From assembly GCA_948146395.1 (NCBI GenBank), contig OX411544.1, positions 38,348,630 to 38,412,629 on the forward strand: DNA of 64,000 nt, read 5' to 3'. Shown here piece after piece: positions 34,721 through 46,869 of this stretch. The notes beneath the pieces were generated by a model. That model had not been told where the DNA came from, made no database searches, and saw nothing but the letters and a program-made list of their open reading frames with translations. The position numbers were made by a program, and so were the translations under genes. Each line of letters opens with the position of its first letter. Position 1 is the first letter of the stretch. This stretch comes from Fragum whitleyi. Its lineage: Eukaryota; Mollusca; Bivalvia; Cardiida; Cardiidae.

Positions 34721-35154
34721 CAGTTAACATCATCGTGAAATTGACATTCATCTCAATCTAAACCATTCTAAATCGGTCACTTAGCGCTCCAATCATTCAT
34801 TCTAAACACTCATATCATTCAAAAACGTTCAAACCCATGGAAAAATAGAGAATCAACAACGTCATTCAAAATAAACTTTGATAGAAAAAAAAACGCGATT
34901 TCACTGACCTAATTCAAATTGTAAGCGTCTAATGAATTCTTGAAGAAATATGAAGTTATCTATAGAATTTGTTTGTATATTTTATTAAAGGGAGGCTATC
35001 AATATCGCTAATTTTGTTTATCCTGAACAAAATTTGCGATATAGAATTACCTCCCATTAAATTCACTCAAAACTCGCTCCTCACACTCATTCATTTTCAT
35101 TCCTAAATCATTCCAAAATCACTCACCTTGTCAATTTGACAATGTTGTAAACTG
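34721..35154 (+). mobile_element. Family A MITE, copy 2
   Basis: 434 bp, flanked by TA on both sides. The ends are CAGTTAACATCATCGTGAAA and the complement of TTTGACAATGTTGTAAACTG. A central hairpin lies at 34985-35058 (GGGAGGCTATCAATATCGCT...TTGCGATATAGAATTACCTC). With copies 28655 and 55195 it defines the family. Confidence 0.85.
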
Positions 35155-35157
35155 TAC

Positions 35158-35228
35158 ACCGCTTTGCGAGTGGGTACACGTGCAAAGCAGGGTACCAATT
35201 TTTTAACGCTTGACTAACGTAGGACATG
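35158..35228. mobile_element. Family B palindromic element, partial
   Basis: CGCTTTGCGAGTGGGTACAC then GTGCAAAGCAGGGTACCAAT and a diverged end. It sits directly against the right end of a family A copy. Confidence 0.5.
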
Positions 35229-35239
35229 GTAAAGAACTA

Positions 35240-37080
35240 CCGACTGCTTCATCATCGTGACTGCGATCATTCTGCTGTCGGTACAAAACCATCGCTTCAT
35301 GAGAATGATTAAAGGTGTTTGGAATAAAAAGAATTTCTAATTATCTCAAAATAGCATTTTTATGTTCAGTTAAGTAGCTGTTCGAAGTTTGTGATTAGGG
35401 AGCTGGCGGTTGCGATCTAATTATTCGTCATTTTTATGCCAGAAACAAGCTATTATCTAGAACTAAAGATTCTTTTGATAAAAATTAATATAACATATAC
35501 TTAGTCTAAAAAGTTTAGAAACACTTGATATTTTTCGCTTAATATTTTTTCTGAAGCAGATATATTTATATTCGAGTCGAATGAAGCAAAACAATAAGTT
35601 CAATCTCTAAGCAATAGATTTATGCTTTTGTTTTGTTCCAATGGCGGCTCTTCATCATAAAACATAGCCAAAATGGCCGGTTGGGCAGATTTTAAAAGTC
35701 ACAGTCTGTCAATTTTTATCCAGCTTTCGGCTTCGCCTTTCAATGTAAAGCAGTCTGGAGTGACTAGCATTTAAGCAAGCCTTATCTTTGGTAAATGGCT
35801 GTCTTTCGTACCAAAACAAATCTTTTGCGTGTAAACGTTTCGTTGACGTTATGTGATTGACGTCCCCCCAATTTCTGAAGCTATACGTGACGTGGTAGAT
35901 AATATCAAATTGAAGTAATCATGGGGAGGTTCATGAGGCACATTTCTCGTCTTTTACACCATTGTCGTCTTAGAAAATTGATAATACAGAAATGCCGTAT
36001 GTGATCATCCTCCGTAAATCGGCCGGTCACTGTTCTCTTTGTTGATTTGAATTGTTTTAGTACTGATCCAAGGTGATAAAAAGCGAAAACTTCAGACTGA
36101 CTTTAGGTTGCAAATTGGAACTATCGACGTGAAACGCATAAAATATCACGTTACGCTTTGAATGGCGATCTGCAATGTCAACTTTATTGATTCGGGTAGC
36201 CAATCGATAAGCTCATCGCTCAGGCACCAATTCACTAAATAAATATTAATGCAGTATATTTTACAATACATTCAAAAGTGTTGCAAAACTTTTTTGATTA
36301 TGTATATTTCTAAAAGCGTAAAGATAACTACAACAAAAGCAAGTTGAAAAAAGAGAAACATCTTACCATGCCTGTTACCTCTTGATCGAGACACCTTCAG
36401 CGGCTTGAGCCTTTATGGTACCTTTCTTATAGTTTTACATATAGCTTGATGTAACAAATTTTCACACGTTTTTTTAAATACCATTTGAATACTCCCCCCC
36501 CCCTAAAAATGTTTACAGTCTTGTATGTGTGTGTGTGTGTGTGTTTGTGTTTTGTTTTTGTTTTTATTTTAAATTGAATCATTTGAATCAGTACATCTGG
36601 GCATTGGCATTCGATGAAACTTTTATCAAATACCAAACGAGTAATTTGATATATCAAGAAATGAAGATTTGACACGAAACGAGATGACCAGCTTTGCCAA
36701 AAAGGGAAGAGGGGGAATGGTCAGCAACCCGTCAAGGTCGAGAACAGAGTTAACTCACGAAATAATCCCAGAAAATGCAGACACCATGAATTTGGAAAGC
36801 GCCGGTGGGTTGCAAAAAACTTGTAGCTGTAGCTTGAATAGTTTGGAGTAACGAGGTTATAGCATTTTTTGACGAAACGCCTTTCGCATAGTCAAAATCG
36901 ACACAGTCGACATATAAGGCCAGAATTATGACGGTTAATCTCAAGGATTCTGCACAACCAGTGCATTCTGTCAGACGTATTTATAAAGATTCTGAAGGCT
37001 AAATTCTGATCTATATGACTAGGAACTTTCCTGCACTACAGTCTTTCCTTAAATCACAAAATTGTTCATATACGGGAATA
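35240..37080. other. Intergenic, simple repeats only
   Basis: A C-run lies at 36494-36503 and a (GT)n tract at 36524-36545. No gene or shared family was recognised. Confidence 0.55.
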
Positions 37081-37086
37081 GATGAA

Positions 37087-37170
37087 CACTTTTGAGTGAG
37101 TGATTAAAGGTCAATTTTATTTATACAGTAAATAGATAAAATTGACCTTTGATCACTCACTTAAAATTGT
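37087..37170. repeat. 84-bp hairpin
   Basis: The arms TGAGTGAGTGATTAAAGGTC/GACCTTTGATCACTCACTTA continue inward through AATTTTAT. It may be the body of a very short foldback element. No second copy was noticed. Confidence 0.8.
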
Positions 37171-37845
37171 GCATATATACAACAAGTAGGCCTATTGTTC
37201 TATTTTCAAACATAAACACAAATAGCCGGGAAATTTTGGATTTTATGTTAACGCATAATTCATTCATACTTCCATATCCTATATTTGCTGTTTCTAATTC
37301 AAATAATCTCCATGAGACGATTCAAATACGTACCAACTATATAGCGTTTCGTTGAGAAATAAAGATTTTGGTCTGGAAATTCTTAAGTGCTTTTCTACGT
37401 CCTCCCCATGTTTACTTTTTAACCGAAAATTGCAATTGAAAAAAATTATTTCGTTAGGGCGATATCCACTTCAAATGAATAGGCTTAAAGGCAATTCACG
37501 TAGTCCCTTTTTGTGTGATACATCTTTTTATCGGCATTGGCGTTATGTTGTAATTGCAAAATGATAAATATAGCTCTTCATTAATTTATGTCATATAAAC
37601 GTGGTAACAAAAATACTCCCGAGAAAAATTTTATTTCAAGTATCTTTTTCCGTGATATAGTCGGTGCGGTAATAGCGAATTTCCGTAATAATTTGTATTC
37701 ACATTTCATAAAATTAATCCAGTGGGCTACCGATATATTTCTCCGGGTGGAGAGATGGTCAAACAAACGGAAGGACTGATACGGATAAGGTGCATGAACA
37801 TTACTTTGATTCTTTACAGAAAACGTTGTGGACATTGAGTCATCT

Positions 37846-38165
37846 ATAAACGAGTTTTTATCTGTTTGAGCTCACGAGTTTGATAAATTCGGTATTTTTA
37901 GGTCAAACTTGATATTCTTTTTATAATATGACCCGAACTTTTACAAAAGTGGTCAAAATTCTTTATATCTATCATAAAAATTTTCTGAGTAACTGAAATT
38001 GACCTCAACATGTAAATATGACGTCAATTTCGTCAATTAAAAAATAGGTTGTAATTCGTTACGAGCTCATTTGCATAGTTATTATAAAGTAGTGTTATAA
38101 CACTCGTGTAACATCAAACATATTCAACGTCGTTAGTTCACTCTTTCCACGAAGAGTATGTTATA
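37846..38165 (+). repeat. Diverged interspersed repeat, copy 2
   Basis: See the matching copy at 4890-5200; the order of blocks is the same. Region 38195-38260 is further similar to 56435-56500 (GTGGTCTGTTTCGTTTGTGA), pointing to additional old repeat material. Confidence 0.5.
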
Positions 38166-38264
38166 AATTGAGTTATAGGCCGGAACAATAATGTATAGAC
38201 AAATTAATGTTGCATTAAACGTGGTCTGTTTCGTTTGTGAAATACACGAAAACACTTTCGTCAT

Positions 38265-40820
38265 TATTTTTTAAAATTGCATAAGCCGATTTAATTATAG
38301 AACCTGGTAACACCAGCTTGATAAATGCTGTAGTTACGAGCTTTTAGAATTAAACACAAGAAAATATATCAGATATGAAAATGATACAAGTCTTATTCTC
38401 TAAGAGCGTCTGGCCAAACTTTTAAATAAAATCGCAGAGGAGAAATCAACATGTCCTTTTTGTCTGATATCGCCTCTTTCATGTTTATAATGTGTTTTGT
38501 TTTGTCTGCAATATCATTTTATACTAAATTTTCTGGGTTTTTTGGTGTAGATTAAGGTTATGAACCCAGAGGATTTTTCAGGCGGGGGTCGCGTTCCCTA
38601 ATATATTGTGTTTTGTGTCAACATGAAATTTGAAATTTTGTCTCTTTCCTTTTTAATTATATCTATTGAATTTATTATCAATTAAGATTTCGGAAACCAC
38701 AAACATGCATTAGAAAACGAGAAATGAAGCTTCACGTGGAAATTCATAATATTTTTTTTCATGTATTCATTAATTTTGAAAAAAGTTGACCGTATTTCGA
38801 CAAAGGAACTAGAAACTCATTAAAATAAAATCCTTGAAAAAATATATTAGATCCAGCAATTGTCAACCAGTTGCATCTTCAATGGAATATTGAATCGATA
38901 GATCCTTATCGAAAATAGTATGTTCGCAACCCTTGATGCGACTAGATGAGCCATATATCGTATTTCAAAAATAATTACTATGAAGTTTGAGTGGCCATTT
39001 AGTAAATTGCAAAAAGGGAAAAGTATGGACTCTATCCGTCTTCACAATCGGCTTAGTTCGCACCGGATCGATATTTTTTTTGTTCTTTAAGGGCGGTTCC
39101 ATTTTTTGAGACTGTTCTTAGATGAGCCTGAAAGTGACATTTCCAACAATTTTAATTGTACATGTACGCTAAGCAAATACTCTGGCCAGCCTGTGCTTCT
39201 GCACAGCCTTGCCAGAGTCTTCACTTTGGCATGTGTAGATAGAGAAGGTCTCACGGTGTCTTTAAACAGGCAGGCATTCTTCTAACGTTTTTATGGCTGT
39301 TCATATTGCTTTATGTTGGCCCCTCAAGGGCATGTCAAAATTGTTGGAAATGTAATTGAAAGCCGTCAAGCGAAAATGGAACATCTGGGAAGACGGGCAG
39401 GAATCAACACTGGTCAGTCCATTTTACCTCATATTAAAGTTTTACATATTATTTTCATGTTATATTTTGTTTTAAACAATCTCTACATATATAATCTTTA
39501 TCTGTGTTACACAGTTTTCGTCATATCCTTTTCTTTTCAAACGGCTTCTCCTCATATCAGCCCAGGAGAAGGTTCCTTTAAAGCTTGTTTGTAGAGTTCA
39601 CTTAACTTGAAAAATCTATTTTTATGGCTTGTCTGAATTATCAACGCAGTCTGGTTGGAGTCTACACTTATAGCGTTGGTCGCGGCGGTTACCTATTGCA
39701 CGATGTCTCAGATAACCATTGGAAATAGAAAATAGAAAATGTATCACGTGGTTTAGAGCCAATGCCACCGAAAAGCTGCAAATCAATGTTACCAGAGAAG
39801 AGCTATGAATATTTGTCATACTAGACCTAATCAATGTAACGCTGACGTGCCCTTTAATCAAATTCATACGACGGACGCAAGCTTCGTCTAGTAAAATATA
39901 TAGGCTATTTTATCAATAAATTGTTATTTATACATTTTCACATAATTCAATATGATTGGTTTCCATCAATTTGTGTGCATTCTGATTGACTGAAATATAA
40001 GTTTTATTCCCCAATGAAAACAATTTTTAGTACGCATTTGTTATGTAAGCTTACGCAAAAATTAGTCCAGTAAGAAATATGTTTCTAAACTGGCATATCA
40101 TTCACTATTTGCTTCATGATATTAAATTACATGATATTAAGATAATGTGTGTTGATTTCTTAGAGGAAAAACAACAACACACAATCACATTCATGTATGA
40201 ATCTGCTTCGCGTATTCTTACAGTGTGATTAGGTTTTTAGTTTCATACCTCAATGAAATAACCAAATACTCATTTCATCTTATTAACAGAAAAAGAAAGT
40301 TCTGGTTTACAAAAAGATGTAGACACACATTTGGTAATAGGTTCTGTCATGAGATATTATTTGAGACAAGCTGATCTTAATCTAGAATAGAATAGAAATG
40401 TTATAAAGTGAGCCTTGTAAGCTTGCGCACAAAGTTGTGCCAAACGATCTGTTTTTAATTTTTTGTTTCGCTAGAATATAAGGTATGCAGAGAGCAGGTT
40501 TTCGGTTTCATGAAGGAGTGAAATTAAATACCTAAATATCATCTTTTTTCTAACATTAGAATTCCTTTTATGTTTATCTACAGTGTGCAAATATTTCATT
40601 CATGTCCATTTATCATCACGTAAATGTTTACTTGACCAAAGGCACGTCAAGTGCTTCTTAACTTTGACATGCGGCTTGAATACTTATATATTGTTGTCAC
40701 TGCTCACGAATTCGGCACAAGTACTAGTAAATTTTCCAGGAAGAAGAATCGAGAAGGATTATTCTAAGTTGCAGTAACCCGTTTCCTAATCGATATTAAA
40801 TAGAGAGGTTTAAACAAAAT
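38265..40820. other. Intergenic, nothing firm
   Basis: A small palindrome CCAGCCTGTGCTTCTGCACA lies near 39184. It recalls the 29.9-30.9 kb palindromes. No gene was recognised. Confidence 0.5.
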
Positions 40821-40825
40821 CTTTT

Positions 40826-40935
40826 CGTTCAGAATGTTTCCAAATTATACCCCGCTTTGAACATTAGTACACGTGCAAAGCGGGATATAATTTGCAAATA
40901 GTTTTTACCGTTTTGTCATTCTGAACGCATGTCAG
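40826..40935. mobile_element. Family B palindromic element, copy 3
   Basis: TTATACCCCGCTTTGAACAT and ACGTGCAAAGCGGGATATAA form the central arms, with TTTTGTCATTCTGAACGCAT at the right end. Confidence 0.7.
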
Positions 40936-41339
40936 GTTACCCATGGTCGTTAGATGATAGTATAAAATAGACATGACACATCATATTTCAAAAAGGTTAT
41001 GCTATTTACAAATTTAGTTCCAAAGCATGAGCAACAAACTGTAGATTCCCTACCCGTATTTACATCAGTAGAAAGAAACGAAAGACAATCTGTAAATTAG
41101 TGCAAACAGAATAAAGCACTGCGTGTGTCAGTCAATCCATCAACTTCGTTAATTCCATGTTATAGATTGTGGGCTGGGGAAATAAACACCAATTAACACC
41201 AGTATGCATGTTAAACACGATTATTTACTTCATTTGTTTACGAGACATTTTAGAATAGAGCTGGACTCGATGTCCCAGTCCAACTCTGTTCACTGTTCGT
41301 GGGTATGGTTTATTTTGATTTTCTTATTGTTATCATGTA

Positions 41340-41705
41340 AAATTTCAAAATTTGTTTTCAAGTTTGAATTTTATGAAAGAATATAACTTACTAATCATTA
41401 TACATATAGGATATTACTTCCTCGTTAACGCTCTGACTCGCTTAGACGCATGCTAAAAATAGATCATCAATCAACCATGACTATACATGTGTGAGCATGC
41501 GTAAACCTCAGTTTTACTTCTCAGTGTGAATAACCAAAAAGGAACCACACTATTAAAGAAGAATAAGAAATTACAACTGGGGTGGTGGTGGGTAAGTCTA
41601 ATGATTAGTAAGTTATATTCTTTCATAAAATTCAAACTTGAAAACAAATTTTGAAATTTTATTTCATTCTTATAACTTACTAATCATTATACATATAGGA
41701 TAGAT
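41340..41705. repeat. Compound inverted repeat, left boundary of a ~8.5-kb segment
   Basis: Arms at 41340-41400 and 41604-41663 are near-perfect reverse complements (AATTTGTTTTCAAGTTTGAA and complement). Between them, 41383-41517 is identical, in reverse complement, to 50075-50217 (about 135 bp). A third partial copy, AATTTTATTTCATTCTTATA to ATATAGGATA, lies at 41655-41702 and matches the outer part of the right-hand arm. The nested layout looks like a rearrangement junction. Confidence 0.75.
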
Positions 41706-44700
41706 TAAAAAGCAATGCTTTTACACAAAGAATCACCTGGTGGTGATGTTGTGATTTCTATCCATAAAAGGATCATCATAATCCTATGAATATAAATTTG
41801 TAAATCAAATTTACATATTACAGTAACCAACTAGAAGTCTAATAGTACATAACACTAGTATATCACATAGTATCATACCCACAGTAGACCTACATTATGT
41901 CATGTCTTACTATATTAACTATAAGAAATAACAGAAACTACTGATTCGCGACTCGCTGAAAGACCAAAACCTTCCAGATCGACTATCAAACATTAGAAAT
42001 GAATCTCAATACACCTACATCCAAACAATGTATTTTTCCATGATAAAGAAGTACTTGAATTATAGTCCCTGTTCTAATCCAATCTGACTAAGAGATGGAA
42101 CCAACCCATTATCAAGAATGTAGGAATAAAGCACAGTCTGTGACTGACTGCTTCATCTATTACTGACTTTTAAATATTAATCAGTGAAAATTTTATATGA
42201 CTGATCAACCTTTTCTTGGAGGAGTCGATGTATTAGTAACTAGCTTAATCAAAACTTTCCTATTTCAATCATTTTGTTTGTATGGAAAGTATAGGAAACC
42301 CTGTAATTTCAGCCTATTCTTTGACCATATGATCACTACAAATATAATCTAATTCCTTTGTGTTGATGCTTCAGCACACATTTGAAAAACACTGTCTCAT
42401 TCAGTATTTACAAGTATCGGAATTTTATACCAAAGCTAGCATCCTGCAAAGCTATTTCAATGTCTAAATCTTATTGGAATTGTGTTTGACTATGATTCAA
42501 ACCATTTATAGATTTGATTAATGTAGTTGTTTATTTAACAGTGGATATAAAGCACTGACCAAAAACACAGTTGCTGCAACTCACTGGAAAAGACCAATAC
42601 TAGGTTGTAGTATTAAAATATAATACTCAATAAGATACTTGCTTATAGAAATATCTGACCCATACAGACTAGTTTACATTGTCAAATGATTCTTCTGGAA
42701 CTTATTTGAACTTGACGTAGAGCTTATAGCATTGTCTTAAAACAAGAAATAACTTTCAAAAATCAAGTGTTGAGAACGTCCTTTGGTTGAGTTTAACGCA
42801 CTTATTTTATTTTGCCTTAAAGCTTATGACAAAACCAAACCTTTGGCTAAAAACCTTCAAAAGCTAGTGAATATTTGTTCTTTTTATTTACAACAGGACA
42901 TCATGCCCCAATAAAAAGAAATTACTCATACACTAACTATTCACCACTTATCTGCCAATTTTCCCTTTTCTTGTCCATGACCCCAAGAAACAAACAGGTG
43001 CAATGAGTGCTATGAACTTGTTATATGTATAACTCTATCTATTCCATTATTTCCTTCAGGCTGGAGTATTCAATTATCAACAAACTGTCAAGATTTCATT
43101 GTACAACAGTAATCTGCATCACTTTTTAAGTTGGAATGCGGAGCAATTCCAACTTAGATTTAACAAAACCGCAAAATGAACACAAGATAATTTCATTTCG
43201 GGTTTTCTGATAACACATATCACGTGAACAGGATGTGAATACACTTCGGCCTATTTTGTATATCTCAACTTGACATCGACATACAGTTAATTACATCAAG
43301 AAGTTATAAAGTTGTACAATTATACAACTATCACTTCATGTATATCATTAAGACGCTAATTTATGTTTTAAACGATATTTACTAAAAGTCGCGAACGAAT
43401 GTTTGAATTACTACATTTGGAAATCATGTGATAAGTCAAGTCCAATGGTGTAAGCTATTGACAATAGCATTAGCCAATCACGTGATCTGCTTATTTGGTA
43501 ATGTCGCAACCTATTTTTCGTAGAATTATGTTATAGCTTCTTTTAAAGGTCGAGTTTCTCTTTCTGAAAGACCTTATTACACACTTCAACAAAATGGTTC
43601 AAATGTTTTGTACCTTATTGTTCCGTAAACCATCATTAGAAACGCGAAACATTTACAGATTATATATTTGTATTAAAAACCCGATCCATTTAATATTCAC
43701 TTTGATTACTTTTCTATGCACCGTGAAATCTTTTTCCCGTGTACTCTCCTATGACACGAGTTGAACTCACGCATGTGTAAACAAAGCCGTTTTCTGATTG
43801 GCCATACCACACGACCTGATGACCTACTAAGATTTCATCTGTCCTTTTATGAATGAAACCTGAACTCATGAGTTACGAAATATCAAGGTTACAAACGAAT
43901 GGAATGTTCCTATATATATGAAGTAAAATTTACCCCAATACCAGACGACTTATGTTCTCAACTGTCCCGGAAATTTACACCTTTCGTTTATATCCCAAAC
44001 TGTGTTGTTGCATTCTTGTGTGTTATAAATATTTTGTTTCGGTAACGGGTATTTTTTGTATCATATTCCCCAAATCCTATTCCTTGTTTTTTCGTTTCAA
44101 ACAAGAACGAAAACACAGGGGATATAGCCATCTCGGAGCGATTTACTGTAAACATATATGCATGTCGTTGTTATTTTGTACTCAAACAAATAAAAAAAAT
44201 CCAAACACAATAGATATAATTTCAATTTATAACATCGAATGCAGACGTCGAAACGTCGTAACTATAGCATACTTAACCTTTAGCTGCGATCTTTTAAGTC
44301 CCAACCGGCAATTTTTCCTGTCCACTAGTTTATCTCTGATAACTAAGTATATTTTTTCAAAGTACTTGACATAGTAACTACAATTGTGCAGTAGCGCTTC
44401 TATCCTTCGGATGAGTCTAAAATTTCCCCAATCCAATCATTCAGTTTTTTGTTTTGCCGCAAGTACTTAAATTATTACAAATAACATTATTAATGTATAT
44501 TATCCATATTGTACCCCATTGTACTTGGATGAAAATAAAAAAATATGTTTTTCTGTTCTGTTCTGTTCTAAAGAAACGGAAAACCATTTCCGATTAGCGC
44601 GATAATTTTACTTGATTGTGGACGCATCAAGGATCGATAAAGGTTGGCAAACATTTATCTTCTCTTTCTGCCTTTGTCCATTTTCATTAAAAATGCTTAA

Positions 44701-46630
44701 GCATTAATTCACGAGTGCAAAAATACGCACGTGCACAATCATTTAAATATCATTGGAGATAATCACAAGTTAACTACAGCCTTTTTTCAAATATCTGAAC
44801 GAGTTTACCAACCAAAAGTGTTTTGACTTCAGGTCCAGCCTTTTTCTACTCCCACCGGAATACCTATAATACAAATAACAATTATGCTCTTTTCTCCTCG
44901 ATTCGCGCATGGTAATCATATCATCCGCGTTGATTTAAAGTGAGCACCAATATATACTAATTGACAAAAGTCTTGTCCGGTTTCGCGAATATGCAAATAA
45001 GACAAAACATTTTTTCGAGAAATAGAACATGAACGAATGAAGCATTATTCAAAGTACACAGTTAAACATTTCAATCTACGTTGGTTTTGTTAAACTTTGA
45101 TCTACGGTCTAAGAATAAGACGACGATATAACAAACGCGTTACTTAGTCTAATTACGACTCGGCATTATCCAAGCGAGGGCAAAGTTTAATGAATAGAAA
45201 TCATGCATGCTTGTACACAATATCTTGATGATATCGCGCATAGATTTTCCTAAAAAAATGAAAGGGGTAAACTGACATAACGTTTTTTAATTAATCTGAC
45301 TGACGTCGTTAAATACGCCGACTTTTTTAACACTAAAATTCAGATAAAAGATATCAGTCTTCATAAACAATGCCAAATTATTTAAACGCGTGTTTCGTTA
45401 ATCAAAAAATGGCAGAAGACGTCCATATTTCATAATCCAACGACAGACCTGCGAAAAGTATGACGCACCCTAAAATGAAAATAGCGCCTCTAAAAGCCAC
45501 CCAATTTTTTACCATTTTTTAGTGTTTTCCTATTAGATTATAAATAAAGAATGGCTCTCCTACAAAATGTTACTATGCTATGTCGTTTGCTTTTAAAAAG
45601 TTACAAATATCATCAACGTCGTTGGGACTAAATCAACGTCACTTGTGATCCAATGCCAGTGAAAAAAATTGCTATGTTTTGAAAATATGGTCGATACTAC
45701 TAAGCAATAATTTCGAGACATTAACTTTCAAATTAAACGTTCATTGTATAAGACGAAACCGGAAAGAAATTTTATCCAAAGTATATTTTCTTGGTTTATC
45801 ATACTATCCTTAGTTCCATAAGAAAGTGTGCACTTTCATTTTTTGAATTTCTCTTGATTTTTACAAATTTGGTGGACTGAAAAGCATGGAGTAAATTTGA
45901 TACCTTACTTTAGACAAGACCTTTTTGAATTAAAAGTCAAATCAGATTTGGATAAAGTATCGCATGCTGCATACGCGATGGCATTACTTAAGCTATTTAG
46001 ATTTGACCTCCTCACAACTTTTTCATTGGTAAGAGCTATGTGTTGATGTTGCATTATAGAGTTTAAGAGGCCATTCCAAGCCATTTCCGAACAAAAATTT
46101 TAATTTTTATGCAGACATTACGTGTACGTCAACGTAAGATATTGCTACGTTGTTAGGCCAGAAACTTGTCGTTAAATGGTACCAAGGCTTTCTTTGACAT
46201 CTCAATTTCCATATTAAAGGCCTTAAAAACGATGACCTCCAATTCTATTGGAATGTGAATGCTCCATCAATTTTAATGACGTCCTAAATCTGACAAGGTT
46301 CGATTTTGTTCAACGACGCTTATTGGTAGCCAAACCTCGCTGAAGCATCATACACAATTGTAATGAAAATGTGATTTTATGCTTAGCAAAGCCGCAACAT
46401 TCAGCTGAATGCATTTTCAGACCAATTGTTTGTCTAACGCGTGATGCACAGGCAAATCATGCGAAATCAAATGTCTTAATTTGGCTGAAAATATTTGCTA
46501 ATCCCGTGATTTTTGTTTTCAAATGTCGTTTGCACATACTCTTTGGGATAGTCATACGAAGTTTCGTGACGATAGATCGTGTAATTTCAGAGATATTGAA
46601 AATTCAAAAGTCCACACTTTCTTTTGGAAC
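41706..46630. other. Segment free of the window's short element families
   Basis: No copy of families A-J was found here, in contrast to both flanks. A perfect 10-bp-stem hairpin AAGTTGGAAT...ATTCCAACTT lies at 43127-43154. At 44500-44570, 'CTTGGATGAAAATAAA' followed by TTCTG repeats resembles the 3' tail of a LINE. Open frames at 43952-44374 (plus) and 44227-44436 (minus) carry no recognisable domain. It could be intron of the gene whose first exon is suggested at 49817-49868. Confidence 0.4.
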
Positions 46631-46639
46631 TAAGTATAT

Positions 46640-46860
46640 ATACTATATTTTCTTGGGATACTTGGGTGATCCTTTATCAGACCACAATAAATATTTGTTA
46701 TTAGATGAAATATATGTCTTTTATAGGCACAGGTCATATCTCTATATGTTATATAGTAGAAACTTAATAACTTTTTCGATAACATATAAGGTGGATATTT
46801 ACCATATTTCGCTTGAGTTATCCTTTGCTGACCCTTTATTAGATTACAAAAAAACTTAAT
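46640..46860 (+). repeat. Two units of the 11.1-12.4 kb tandem family
   Basis: TTGGGTGATCCTTTATCAGA, ACAGGTCATATCTCTATATG and TTGCTGACCCTTTATTAGA follow the order seen in the units at 11362-12288. A 162-codon open frame across it (46371-46859) is not a gene. Confidence 0.6.
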
Positions 46861-46869
46861 ATTGATTTA

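Noticed and set aside
43952..44374. 140-codon plus-strand frame as a gene
   Set aside because: The content is Cys/Phe/Ile-rich with no domain, signal or splice support, and it is followed by what resembles a LINE tail.
46371..46859. 162-codon plus-strand frame
   Set aside because: Its second half is two units of the tandem repeat found at 11-12 kb.
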